Shown: piece after piece, positions 1 through 7,437 of the stretch
Layout of the letters: each line of letters starts with the position of its first letter
How positions within the stretch are numbered: position 1 is the first letter of the stretch
Assembly (NCBI RefSeq): GCF_000162475.2
Contig: NZ_KI391971.1
Span: forward strand, 1,079,108 to 1,136,810
DNA: 57,703 nucleotides
DNA from: Granulicatella elegans ATCC 700633
GTDB taxonomy: Bacteria; Bacillota; Bacilli; Lactobacillales; Aerococcaceae
Direction of reading: 5' to 3'
Translations under genes and position numbers: made by a program
The notes under the pieces: model-generated
Told to the model about the DNA's origin: nothing
The model's input: only the letters and a program-made list of their open reading frames with translations
Database searches by the model: none

Positions 1-66
1 CTTACTAGTAGTAGTAGATTTTTTTACTATAGCTACGAAGAAAATTTTTTCTTTTTGAATTTTTAT
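1..66. repeat. Partial copy A of an intergenic inverted-repeat element
   Basis: The first 66 bases match the right-hand end of the fuller copies at 924-1054 and 2126-2297: a T-run followed by TAC, then AGCTACRAAGAAAATTTTT and CTTTTTGAATTTT. Only this arm is inside the window. It lies just downstream of the stop codon of the membrane-protein gene that ends at 106, the same position copies B and C hold relative to the next gene. What the window lacks is the central hairpin and the left arm. Confidence 0.65.
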
Positions 67-105
67 TTACATAAAATAGTCATTTTATTCTAGATTTCAT
101 TAATA

Positions 106-360
106 TCAATCTTCTGATTTTTTCTTTCTAAAAAACCAAATTAAAAAAATTGCTCCTAGAGATGAAAATACAACACTTTGAAGATTAAATCCTGTTATTG
201 GATCAGCACCAAAAGAACTAAAAACAAATTTAGCAACTACTGCACCTAATATTCCAATAATAATATCAGAAAAAGGAAAAAGTCTTTCATCTTGATCCAT
301 AAAATAATTTGCAATCCATCCAGCAAACGCTCCAATAGCAATCCATGTAAATAATCCCAT
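106..360 (-). CDS. GlsB/YeaQ/YmgE-family small membrane protein
   Basis: An 84-residue, very hydrophobic protein of the transglycosylase-associated (GlsB/YeaQ/YmgE) family, known as stress-induced small membrane proteins of unknown biochemical role. It opens with MGLFTWIAIGAFAGWIANY, continues with a second glycine-rich membrane segment (DIIIGILGAVVAKFVF) and a third near the C-terminus, and ends in a charged RKKKSED tail. A longer reading from 429 exists, but AAGGGG lies 7 bases before the ATG at 360, so I use the shorter form. The next gene upstream on this strand is the toxin locus. Family membership is from recognisable sequence; the stress role is family knowledge only. Confidence 0.8.
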   Translation of the reverse strand: MGLFTWIAIGAFAGWIANYFMDQDERLFPFSDIIIGILGAVVAKFVFSSFGADPITGFNLQSVVFSSLGAIFLIWFFRKKKSED

Positions 361-445
361 TTTTCTACCCCTTTTAATCATATTTCTATTTTCTAAAATT
401 AGAGTAACAGATTCACTATGTTCTTGCAAATCAAAGAAGAATTAT

Positions 446-473
446 TTGCATATTTTTTATATTCTGTTATACT
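446..473 (+). promoter_or_regulatory. Promoter of the putative antisense antitoxin RNA
   Basis: TTGCAT (446-451) and TATACT (468-473) are separated by 16 bases, and a TGT directly precedes the -10 element to make an extended -10. It faces the toxin gene from its 3' side, and no plus-strand protein gene lies downstream, so an RNA product is the likely output. Initiation would fall near 480. Confidence 0.7.
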
Positions 474-481
474 TTAGATAC

Positions 482-510
482 AAAAAGAGCCGAGCGGGAA
501 CTCGACTCTC
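482..510 (-). terminator. Terminator of the toxin mRNA
   Basis: GAGCCGAG (487-494) pairs with CTCGACTC (501-508, one G:U) around a six-base loop. On the minus strand it is followed directly by TTTTT. It lies about 80 bases past the toxin stop codon and just inside the antisense RNA start. Confidence 0.8.
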
Positions 511-549
511 TTGTAGACCGTTAAAAAGACGGTGGCTAATTAAGTGACT

Positions 550-598
550 AAAATAACATCACTCAACTCGTCAAAGTTGTGAGCGGTGTTATTTTTTT
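550..598 (+). terminator. Stem-loop terminator of the antisense RNA, probably bidirectional
   Basis: AAAATAACA (550-558) pairs with TGTTATTTT at about 587-595, with an imperfect inner CTCAAC/GTTGTGAG helix. A T-run follows on the plus strand and a shorter one on the minus strand. It overlaps the toxin stop codon, so both transcripts contain this hairpin and could base-pair through it. Confidence 0.65.
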
Positions 599-693
599 GT
601 CATTATTTCTATGATTTTGACAATTAATGACAACAATGCCAATAGTACCATGGCAAAGGTTCCTATCAATGTCATTACTTCATAGCTTGACAA
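589..693 (-). CDS. Putative holin-like toxin, type I toxin-antitoxin system
   Basis: A 34-residue peptide, below the usual ORF cut-off. It starts at TTG 693, with GGAGG seven bases upstream. It begins SSYEVMTLIGTFAM, continues as one uninterrupted membrane helix (VLLALLSLIVKII) and ends in EIMTKK. Short acidic start, single helix and Lys-rich end are the hallmarks of the putative holin-like toxin family (Hol_Tox) of Lactobacillales; such peptides insert in the membrane when antitoxin RNA is lost. The downstream hairpins and the converging promoter at 446-473 give the expected antisense partner. A 17-residue ORF at 680-733 overlaps its start and may couple translation. The family call is from pattern recognition; toxicity is inferred. 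Confidence 0.8.
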   Translation of the reverse strand: MSSYEVMTLIGTFAMVLLALLSLIVKIIEIMTKK

Positions 694-733
694 ATCGCAA
701 CCTCCTTTCTAGTAGATTTAATTCAATGCTCAT
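680..733 (-). CDS. Short leader ORF overlapping the toxin start
   Basis: Seventeen codons starting at ATG 733 (MSIELNLLERRLRF...), preceded by an AAGGTAGGTGATG-type purine stretch and ending in TGA at 680-682. Its last 14 bases overlap the toxin reading frame, and the toxin ribosome site lies inside it. Ribosomes finishing this ORF would stop 11 bases inside the toxin gene, which fits translational coupling or a leader that keeps the toxin site accessible. It may equally be unexpressed. No homology is claimed. Confidence 0.4.
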   Translation of the reverse strand: MSIELNLLERRLRFVKL

Positions 734-923
734 AAGCATCACCTACCTTATTAAGAGATTGCCACCGCTTTCAAACTTTCTACGCATATACTCTACCATA
801 AACATTCCTAAAATGAAATAGCTCTATTTTTAATCTTTCGATTTATAATTTAGTTTCTCCTATATTAGTATTATTACCAAATCGTATACTTTTACGTTCT
901 TTGAGAAATTACGCTCAACTCTA

Positions 924-1054
924 ATAAAATTCAAAAAGAAAAATTTTCTTTGTAGCTAAAGTAAAAAAATCCATCATGAGATGGATTTTTTTACAGGCAA
1001 AGCTGTCTGCTGGCGGGCCTAGCTTACAAAGGGAATTTTTCTTTTGAATTTTAT
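924..1054. repeat. Copy B of an intergenic inverted-repeat element (with bidirectional terminator)
   Basis: The ends are inverted repeats of roughly 35-40 bases (ATAAAATTCAAAAAGAAAAA... against ...TTTTTCTTTTGAATTTTAT). An off-centre hairpin AAAAAAATCCATC/GATGGATTTTTTT sits at about 962-992. Read in reverse, it aligns with the element at 2126-2297, so the two copies flank the lipid kinase gene in opposite orientations. The T-flanked hairpin would terminate transcripts from either side, including that of the kinase gene. No transposase and no clear target duplication were seen. Confidence 0.75.
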
Positions 1055-1100
1055 ATACGCAAAACATCATTCAATTCACTTGAACGATTGAATATCCTAT

Positions 1101-1988
1101 TTATGCTTCTTCAATTGGATATGAATAGATTTCAATATGATTTCCTAACACTTTAATTTCCACTGGTAAATCATCTGATTGATCTCCATCAATATCTGAT
1201 TCGATTTCGATATCAGAAGAAATTTTAATCGTTTTTGCTTTAATATATTCAATACTATCATTTTCTACCACATCCCCTTTTAATAAATCAGGAATTAATG
1301 ATAATTTAGAGAAAATAGACGCATCTTTTAAAATTAAAATATTAGCATATCCTACTTTGTTCTCATCAAATATTTTTTTATCTGAGAAATAGTTTGATAA
1401 TAACACTAATACTTGACTAGCATCTCCTTCATAGTTGCCATTTTCAGTCTCAACTTTAATATTAAAAACTTCATCTCTAATAACAGATTTTACTGTATTA
1501 ATTGCATATGCAAACATTCCAAATTTTGTTTTATCTTCAATTTCTACATTATGAATTGCTTCTGGTAATGAACCTACACTGAAGATATATCCAAAATAAT
1601 GATCATTTGCTTTACCAATATCAATTTTATTTGTTAAATTAAAATCTAAACTTTCGATTGCTTTATCAATATCTTGATCAATTTGTACTAATTTAGTAAT
1701 TAAATTACCTGTTCCTCCAGGAATAATCCCTAATTTTGGAATATATTCTTTTTCAGCAATCCCTGAAATAACTTCATTCACCGTGCCATCTCCACCGAAA
1801 ACAATTACAGCCTCATATTTTTCTTTAGCTGCTTCTTCAGCAAAATGAGTGGCATCTAAAGCTTTTTCAGTAATTCGTGTTTCAACAACTTCAAAATATT
1901 CTTTTGCTTTATTTTCAATTTTTTCTTTATAATTTAATGCTTGTTCTCCTCCAGAGGTTGGGTTAATAATAACCATTGCCTTTTTCAA
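1101..1988 (-). CDS. Diacylglycerol/lipid kinase family protein
   Basis: A 295-residue protein of the DagK/YegS/BmrU lipid kinase family, which phosphorylates diacylglycerol or related lipids at the membrane surface. The nucleotide-binding INPTSGG motif is at residues 8-14 and the family signature GGDGTVNEV at 65-73, followed by GGTGNLI further on. The C-terminal half is the beta-rich domain of this family. Length is normal. The start is TTG at 1988, with AAGGAG eight bases upstream; an ATG four codons later lacks that spacing. An extended -10 (TGATATAAT, 2038-2043) precedes it, so it is transcribed alone, between two inverted-repeat elements. The exact lipid substrate cannot be read from sequence. 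Confidence 0.9.
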   Translation of the reverse strand: MKKAMVIINPTSGGEQALNYKEKIENKAKEYFEVVETRITEKALDATHFAEEAAKEKYEAVIVFGGDGTVNEVISGIAEKEYIPKLGIIPGGTGNLITKLVQIDQDIDKAIESLDFNLTNKIDIGKANDHYFGYIFSVGSLPEAIHNVEIEDKTKFGMFAYAINTVKSVIRDEVFNIKVETENGNYEGDASQVLVLLSNYFSDKKIFDENKVGYANILILKDASIFSKLSLIPDLLKGDVVENDSIEYIKAKTIKISSDIEIESDIDGDQSDDLPVEIKVLGNHIEIYSYPIEEA

Positions 1989-2037
1989 ATCATCAGCTCC
2001 TTAATTTTAATCCATATTATTTTTATAATATACTAAG

Positions 2038-2046
2038 ATTATATCA
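2038..2046 (-). promoter_or_regulatory. Extended -10 promoter of the lipid kinase gene
   Basis: On the minus strand the sequence reads TGATATAAT, an extended -10 with a perfect TATAAT (2038-2043), about 50 bases before the TTG start at 1988. No good -35 hexamer is present at 17 bases, which is tolerable for an extended -10. Confidence 0.6.
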
Positions 2047-2125
2047 TAGGATGAAGAAAACGCATTCTAACTTGCCTATAAAGTTAAATTACTAAAATTG
2101 TTAATAAAAATAACACTCATCTCTT

Positions 2126-2297
2126 ATAAAATTCAAAAAAAATTCCTTTTGTAGGCTAGGGCGCCAGCAGCTTCGCATAGCGAGTCTCATGGCTAAAATT
2201 CGAGCCTTAGTCTCGAATTTTGCCTTTAAAAAAATCCATCTTCACGATGGATTTTTTTACTTTAGCTACAAAGAAATTTTTTCTTTTTGAATTTTAT
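2126..2297. repeat. Copy C of an intergenic inverted-repeat element
   Basis: This copy is 172 bases long with the same terminal inverted repeats as copy B and the same terminator hairpin (AAAAAAATCCATC/GATGGATTTTTTT, about 2226-2257). It carries an extra central segment with its own hairpin, AAAATTCGAG/CTCGAATTTT (around 2193-2222). It fills most of the gap between the MFS gene (stop at 2314) and the promoter of the lipid kinase gene, and would act as the MFS terminator. The outer flank TACG..AAACATCATT is also shared with copy B. Confidence 0.75.
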
Positions 2298-2313
2298 GTA
2301 CGAAACATCATTA

Positions 2314-3651
2314 TTATACTTCACTAGGTTTTCTTGTCTTCTTATACTGAACAATAAAGATTACTAAAGCTAATAAAATTAAAGTTGTAATAAACATTAA
2401 ACTATATTTTCCAGCAAATGGTAATCGATCCATATTTGCTGAAAAAATTCTTGCCACGACTGTTGTAGAAATAGCCCCAGTAAACTGTTGTAAAGTATTA
2501 ACGATACTATTTCCATCTGCTTGAACATCCTTGTCTAATTGCATTAAACAAAATGTTACATTACTTCCCATTACAAATCCATTTCCACTCATTAAAATAA
2601 TATTCAATGCTAATAATGGAAGAATCGCTAAATGTTCAAAGAAAACGCTAATCAATACTCCACCAATACTCGCCAAAATTAAACCTGTTAATAAAGGCTT
2701 CAACGGTCCTTTAACATCAAACCATTTACCTGAAACAGGAGCCAATAAAGCAACCATTGCTGCACCTGGGAACATAAATAGCCCTGCAGTTGTCGCACTT
2801 TGATTTAAACCTAATTGTAAATAGTTCGGATAAACAAATGATAAACCTAATACTGTTGCTTGGAACGCTAACACTACATATAACATTCCATTAAATGTAT
2901 GATTTTTAAATGGTGCAAAAGATAATAAAGCATTTTTACGATTGAAATATTCAAATAATCCACCCGTTACTACTGCACTTAATAGCCATACAAGAGATAA
3001 ATGTTCAATTGCCATTAATAAACTAGCTAAACAATTCGCTAAGAAGAAAAATGCTAGCAGATTAAATGGTGATTTTTGAATACTTTTCTCTTTTGGAATC
3101 GCCCATAAACCAATCACTAAAGAAATAACCAAACATGGAATTAAAATCCAATAAATAAATCTCCATCCTAAAGCTGCTGAAACTAGTCCACCAAAAGTTG
3201 GTCCAATAGGTGGTGCTAAAGCAGTTGTCATAGAACCTAATCCAATGACTATACCATGCTGTTCAATTGGTACTTGAGTTAATACAATATGGAACATTAA
3301 TGGTAACGCAATTCCAGTACCAACCCCTTGTAAAAATCTTCCAAATAATAGCATAATTAAATTTGGAGAAATACAATTGATTAAAACTCCTATAATAAAA
3401 ATTAAATTCGAAGCTAAAAATAATTGTCTTGTTGTAAAATTACGTACTAAATACGCAGAAATAGGCACAACAATCGCAATGGCTAATAAATAACCTGTTG
3501 TCACCCATTGAATTCCAGATGAAGTTGTCTGAAATTCTTGCATTAATGTCGGAAATGTTACATTCATTGCCGTTTCAATTAATACACCACAGAAACTCAT
3601 AATGGCTGTCGCAATTACTGCTGGCAATACATGCCATTTTTCATTATTCAT
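2314..3651 (-). CDS. MFS multidrug efflux transporter, DHA2 (EmrB/QacA-like)
   Basis: A 445-residue polytopic membrane protein of the major facilitator superfamily. The N-terminal half has the DHA2 pattern: MNVTFPTLMQEF, QWVTTGYLLAIAIVVP, then FGRFLQGVGTGIALPL and GLGSMTTALAPPIGPTFGG (motif C-like, typical of antiporters). At 445 residues it is a little short for the 14-helix EmrB type. The start ATG at 3651 has AAAGG about 11 bases upstream; an earlier ATG runs into a stop after three codons. It is probably a proton-coupled drug or toxin exporter in the cytoplasmic membrane. Transcribed alone, ending in repeat copy C. Substrate unknown. Confidence 0.85.
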   Translation of the reverse strand: MNNEKWHVLPAVIATAIMSFCGVLIETAMNVTFPTLMQEFQTTSSGIQWVTTGYLLAIAIVVPISAYLVRNFTTRQLFLASNLIFIIGVLINCISPNLIMLLFGRFLQGVGTGIALPLMFHIVLTQVPIEQHGIVIGLGSMTTALAPPIGPTFGGLVSAALGWRFIYWILIPCLVISLVIGLWAIPKEKSIQKSPFNLLAFFFLANCLASLLMAIEHLSLVWLLSAVVTGGLFEYFNRKNALLSFAPFKNHTFNGMLYVVLAFQATVLGLSFVYPNYLQLGLNQSATTAGLFMFPGAAMVALLAPVSGKWFDVKGPLKPLLTGLILASIGGVLISVFFEHLAILPLLALNIILMSGNGFVMGSNVTFCLMQLDKDVQADGNSIVNTLQQFTGAISTTVVARIFSANMDRLPFAGKYSLMFITTLILLALVIFIVQYKKTRKPSEV

Positions 3652-3764
3652 TCATGTTACATCCTTTCAATTTATTGCTATACATTTCACTAAAAATCCA
3701 CAGCCAAATATCTTACCATAATTCATTTATAAAAAGCCACTGAAAACTATTTCAGGTACAAATA

Positions 3765-3792
3765 AAACGACCAGACAAAAGCCTGGTCGTTT
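3765..3792 (-). terminator. Terminator after the ffh/FMN reductase genes
   Basis: AAACGACCAG and CTGGTCGTTT form a ten-base-pair stem with an eight-base loop, followed on the minus strand by TTTATTT. It lies 15 bases past the FMN reductase stop codon at 3808. Confidence 0.85.
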
Positions 3793-3807
3793 CTATTCAT
3801 TCAATCA

Positions 3808-4362
3808 TTATTTTTCTAATGCTTCCACTAATAATTCCACTTGTTTATCTAATTCAGATTTATCTTCATCTGTTAGAGTTAAAACACCAGTTTGGAATCC
3901 TGCTCCGATATGAAGTCCCACTGTTTTTTCTAGTGGATTCATACGCATTTTAGTAACTAATTCTGTTAAAGCACGTAAAACATTTGCCCCACCAGAATGT
4001 CCAGCTGCACTACTGAATGCAATTAATTTGCTATCAATGTAAGCAGGAGGTGCATAAGAAGTAATGTCTAATGAACGAGACATCCAGTCTAAACCATTTT
4101 TTAAACTTCCTGGTAAACTTCCGTTATATTCAGGAGATACAATCCAAACAGCTTGAGATGCTTCAAAATCTCCACGATACTCTTCTACAATAGCAGGAGC
4201 TGGAAATTCAATATCTTGACTGAAAAATGGTACATCTTTAAAACTTATTTGTTTTGTTTGATAGCCTTTTTCAACTAATTTTTCTTGTACATAATCAATA
4301 ATAGTTTGGTTAAAAGATTCTTTTCTTAATGAACCATTAATGAATAATACTTGTTTTGACAT
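3808..4362 (-). CDS. NAD(P)H-dependent FMN reductase family protein
   Basis: A 184-residue flavodoxin-like protein of the NADPH-dependent FMN reductase (ArsH/YieF/AzoB-like) family. The phosphate-binding start FINGSLRKESFNQ (residues 8-20) and the flavin-contacting SPEYNGSLPGSLKNGLDW (76-93) are both present. Such enzymes transfer electrons from NAD(P)H to bound FMN and on to quinones, azo dyes or chromate. It follows ffh by 21 bases and ends at a strong terminator, so it is likely the last gene of the ylxM-ffh operon, an unusual but not informative partner. Natural substrate unknown. Confidence 0.88.
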   Translation of the reverse strand: MSKQVLFINGSLRKESFNQTIIDYVQEKLVEKGYQTKQISFKDVPFFSQDIEFPAPAIVEEYRGDFEASQAVWIVSPEYNGSLPGSLKNGLDWMSRSLDITSYAPPAYIDSKLIAFSSAAGHSGGANVLRALTELVTKMRMNPLEKTVGLHIGAGFQTGVLTLTDEDKSELDKQVELLVEALEK

Positions 4363-4383
4363 TGCAAACTCTCCTTCTATTTA

Positions 4384-5820
4384 TTAACGTTTTTTCTTTA
4401 ATTTTTTCAATTTATTTTGTTTTTGACGACGAGCATATTGTTGCATAGCAATTTGACCTAATTTATTACGGCCTCCACCCATGCCTAATTGTCCCATCAT
4501 TGATTCCATCGCTTGCATATTTCCATTTGACATTTGATTCATCATTTTTTTAGACTCATTAAATTGTTTAATCAAACGGTTTACTTCTGCCAATGGACGA
4601 GCTGAACCTGCTGCAATTCTTTTACGTCTTGCTTGAGATAAAATATCTGGATTTTCACGTTCTGCTGGCGTCATTGATAAGACAATAGCTTTCATACGTG
4701 CTGTATCTTTTGGATCCACTTTTAAATCATTTAATCCTGGAATTTTATTTAACCCTGGAATCATTTTTAAGATATCTTCCAATGGTCCCATTTTATTCAC
4801 TTGATCTAATTGGTCGATAAAATCATTAAAGTCAAATGTATTAGCTTTAATTTTATCTGCCATTTCTTGAGCTTTTGCTTCATCAAAATCTTGTTGAGCT
4901 TTTTCAATTAAAGTCATGATATCGCCCATACCAAGAATACGAGAAGCCATACGTTCAGGATAGAAAATTTCGAAATCTTCTAATTTTTCTCCACGACCAG
5001 AGAATTTAATTGGTTTTCCTGTTACAGAACGAATTGATAGAGCCGCACCACCACGAGTGTCCCCATCTAATTTTGTTAAAATAACCCCAGTAATATCTAA
5101 ACGTTCATTAAATGTTTCAGCAACATTCACAGCATCTTGCCCTGTCATTACATCGACCACTAATAAGATTTCATTTGGATTCGCAACAGCTTTAATATTT
5201 TGTAATTCTTCCATTAAAGCTTCATCGATATGTAAACGACCTGCCGTATCGATAATAACTAAGTCACGACCTTCAATCGTTGCACGTTCAATCGCTTGTC
5301 TAGCAATCTCAACAGGATTAACATCTGTTCCTAATGAAAATACTGGATAATTTAATTGTTTTCCTAACGTTTGTAATTGATCAATAGCGGCTGGACGGTA
5401 TACGTCGGCAGCTACTAATAATGGACGTTTGTTTTCATGTTTTGCTAAGAATGAAGCTAATTTACCAGCAGTTGTTGTTTTACCTGCCCCTTGTAAACCG
5501 ATCATCATCACAACAGTAGGTGGCTTAGGTGAAAATTGGAATGGAGATTGTTCTCCACCCATTAATTCGGTTAATTCTTCATTAACAATTTTTACAACTT
5601 GTTGTGCTGGAGATAATGCTTCTAATACATTAGAACCTAATGCACGTTCATTTACTTTTCGTACAAAATCTTTTACAACTTTGAAGTTAACGTCTGCTTC
5701 TAATAACGCTAAACGAACTTCACGCATCATTTGTTTTAAATCAGCTTCGGTAATTTTTCCTTTTTTTGTTACCGAACCCATCGCATTTTGCAAACGATCT
5801 GATAATCCTTCAAATGCCAT
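4384..5820 (-). CDS. ffh: Signal recognition particle GTPase Ffh
   Basis: The 478-residue SRP54 homologue binds signal sequences and 4.5S RNA and delivers ribosomes to FtsY at the membrane. The N-terminal helical bundle is followed by the G domain: P-loop GLQGAGKTTT (about 108-117), DTAGR (191-195) and TKLDGD (249-254). The C-terminal M domain is methionine-rich (MMNQMSNGNMQAMESMMGQ) and ends in a basic tail. A TTG five codons upstream is possible, but GAGGAG lies seven bases before the ATG at 5820, which I use. It follows ylxM by 20 bases, the conserved Firmicutes pairing. Confidence 0.98.
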   Translation of the reverse strand: MAFEGLSDRLQNAMGSVTKKGKITEADLKQMMREVRLALLEADVNFKVVKDFVRKVNERALGSNVLEALSPAQQVVKIVNEELTELMGGEQSPFQFSPKPPTVVMMIGLQGAGKTTTAGKLASFLAKHENKRPLLVAADVYRPAAIDQLQTLGKQLNYPVFSLGTDVNPVEIARQAIERATIEGRDLVIIDTAGRLHIDEALMEELQNIKAVANPNEILLVVDVMTGQDAVNVAETFNERLDITGVILTKLDGDTRGGAALSIRSVTGKPIKFSGRGEKLEDFEIFYPERMASRILGMGDIMTLIEKAQQDFDEAKAQEMADKIKANTFDFNDFIDQLDQVNKMGPLEDILKMIPGLNKIPGLNDLKVDPKDTARMKAIVLSMTPAERENPDILSQARRKRIAAGSARPLAEVNRLIKQFNESKKMMNQMSNGNMQAMESMMGQLGMGGGRNKLGQIAMQQYARRQKQNKLKKLKKKR

Positions 5821-5840
5821 TTTCTCACTCCTCAATTAGG

Positions 5841-6179
5841 CTATTTATTCATTTCTTGTAAGTCTGTCATCAATTGTTGCAATTGATGATCATTTGGATA
5901 ATGTTCTTTGATATGCTGCTCAATTCCATCATAGATAGCTTGTCTTTTATAAAAATCATTCACTAAATGTAATTCTTGTTCATAATCTTCTAATAATTGA
6001 GCAGATCGTCGAATATTATCATATACGGCTTGTCGACTAACCTCGAATTCTTCTGCAATTTCTCCAAGAGAATAATCTTCCCCGTAATATAATTCCATAT
6101 ATCCTAGTTGTTTTTCAGTCAAAAGTTTGCCATAAAATTCTAACAACAAATTCATCTGAGTTGTCTTTTCAATTTCCAT
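5841..6179 (-). CDS. ylxM: YlxM family putative DNA-binding protein (SRP-associated)
   Basis: A 112-residue protein of the UPF0122/YlxM family. It is mostly helical with a sigma-70 region 4-like helix-turn-helix ([23 protein letters not shown], about residues 34-56). In streptococci and relatives YlxM stimulates the SRP GTPase cycle, and the gene nearly always precedes ffh, as here. Two in-frame ATGs are available: the first abuts AGGAGG, while the second at 6179 has a six-base spacing, so I start there. Co-transcribed with ffh. Confidence 0.93.
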   Translation of the reverse strand: MEIEKTTQMNLLLEFYGKLLTEKQLGYMELYYGEDYSLGEIAEEFEVSRQAVYDNIRRSAQLLEDYEQELHLVNDFYKRQAIYDGIEQHIKEHYPNDHQLQQLMTDLQEMNK

Positions 6180-6258
6180 TGCCATCCTCCTGTCCTTAAA
6201 CTCACTTTCTAATTATAACAAAAACTAGCGTTTATGCCAATTGCAATGAAAATTAGAA

Positions 6259-6804
6259 CTATTTTTCAGTTTCTAGAATTTGAGCTATTTTTTCAAACGT
6301 GTTTCCATTTCGAATCGTAATCATTTTATAAAAGTTTTGCTTTAATAACTGTTTATGGTAAGTTGTCTTTAAATACTCTGCTTCATCAAATTTCCCCCAA
6401 AATACAGCATGATTTCCTATATGGACTATCTCATTATGAAAGTTTACTTTATTAAGAAACTCTAGTATCGAGCTTTTATCTAACTGATGAGAAAAGAATA
6501 ATACATCTCTTCTAGCCAACTCTTCATTCCACCACTCTGGTAAGTTTTCTTTTTCTTTTAAATATTCTTCTTTCGTCAGTAAAGCAAAAGGAATTGAGAA
6601 ATCATAATGTCTTTCTAGCAAATCTTTGATTTTGCAAATACAAGTATCAAGTGTATCCATACTACTAAAAAATAAATTTCCACTATTAATATAGGAATGA
6701 ACATTTTGAAAATTTAACCCTTCTAATAATGCTTTCAGTTCACTCATTACTACTTTATTCTTACCACCCACATTTATTCCACGTAACAAAAGAATGTATC
6801 TCAC
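6259..6804 (-). CDS. DUF1697 domain-containing protein
   Basis: A 181-residue protein that matches the DUF1697 family by its N-terminus (RYILLLRGINVGGKNKVVMSELKALLEGLNFQNVHSYINSGN, residues 2-43 region). The family is soluble and has no established function. The start is GTG at 6804, with AAGGAGA seven bases upstream. The C-terminal WWNEELARRDVLFFSHQ and the TTYHKQLLKQNFYKMITIRN segment also fit the family. It stands alone between ylxM and an unrecognised gene, both with their own ribosome sites. Confidence 0.85.
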   Translation of the reverse strand: MRYILLLRGINVGGKNKVVMSELKALLEGLNFQNVHSYINSGNLFFSSMDTLDTCICKIKDLLERHYDFSIPFALLTKEEYLKEKENLPEWWNEELARRDVLFFSHQLDKSSILEFLNKVNFHNEIVHIGNHAVFWGKFDEAEYLKTTYHKQLLKQNFYKMITIRNGNTFEKIAQILETEK

Positions 6805-6862
6805 TATAAAATCTCCTTCATTAAATCATTTTAATATTACATTAATGATTATACGACAAAAA

Positions 6863-7291
6863 TCAAATTATTAGTATGAAACAATATCCTTTGTTTGATA
6901 CCGTATCATACAAATACAATTTTTTAGTGCCTTCTAGGTTAATAAATTTATGAACAAAACGTTTCTCCTCTAATAGATTTTCTATTTGATTTTGTTTTTC
7001 TTTTAATTCTTGATTCTTTTTACTTTCTGTATTTAGGATACTTCTAAATTCTTTTTGATAAATCCCTTTAAGATTACTAACATCGTCATTAAAGTTAACT
7101 TCACCCTCTATAGAAAAAGAGTACATATCAAATCTATCGTTTCCAAAACCTCTCTCACTTTTATACTCCAATTTTATATTTTGCACAGGAGTCCCTAATT
7201 CAGAAAGCTCATTTCTATTGTTCTGGGCAAAATGATTAAACGCAAAAATACAGGCAACTAATATCAATATAAGAATAATACTCTTTTTCAT
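6863..7291 (-). CDS. Unrecognised secreted or membrane-anchored protein
   Basis: A 142-residue protein with no family that I recognise. It begins MKKSIILILILVACIFAF: a basic start, a hydrophobic stretch and an LVAC that could be a lipobox (Cys14). However, the hydrophobic stretch continues after the Cys, so a plain N-terminal anchor is equally possible. The rest is a mixed, lysine- and glutamate-rich domain with a predicted coiled-coil stretch (TESKKNQELKEKQNQIENLL), ending in SNKGYCFILII. GGGGTGG lies seven bases before the ATG at 7291; a longer reading to 7384 lacks a ribosome site. No operon partner is evident. Confidence 0.65.
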   Translation of the reverse strand: MKKSIILILILVACIFAFNHFAQNNRNELSELGTPVQNIKLEYKSERGFGNDRFDMYSFSIEGEVNFNDDVSNLKGIYQKEFRSILNTESKKNQELKEKQNQIENLLEEKRFVHKFINLEGTKKLYLYDTVSNKGYCFILII

Positions 7292-7406
7292 AACATATCC
7301 ACCCCAATTTACACCTCTAAAAATAACTCTAAACTTTCCTACTTTCACTATTATAACCTCATTACTGTTCAAAAAACTGATCATTTAAATAGTTTTATCA
7401 AATATT

Positions 7407-7437
7407 AAAAAGCGTCAGACTCTCCTCTAACGCTTTT
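7407..7437 (-). terminator. Terminator overlapping the 3' end of the LOG gene
   Basis: AAAAGCGT (7430-7437 on the minus reading) pairs with ACGCTTTT (7407-7414), with an inner AGA/TCT. T-residues follow. The stem includes the last codons and stop codon (7427-7429) of the upstream gene. Confidence 0.7.

Larger units (their letters stand above)
480..598 (+). ncRNA. Predicted antisense RNA antitoxin of the type I toxin locus
   Basis: A transcript from the extended -10 promoter at 446-473 would run about 120 bases and stop at the stem-loop around 550-594, which ends in a seven-T run on this strand. It would be complementary to the 3' untranslated part of the toxin mRNA and to its last codons (stop at 589-591). 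This is the arrangement of the TxpA/RatA-like type I systems. No RNA evidence is available here; the call rests on the promoter, the terminator and the geometry. Confidence 0.6.

Noticed and set aside
627-821. 64-residue plus-strand open frame
   Set aside because: It is the reverse side of the toxin locus, has no ribosome site and encodes no recognisable protein.
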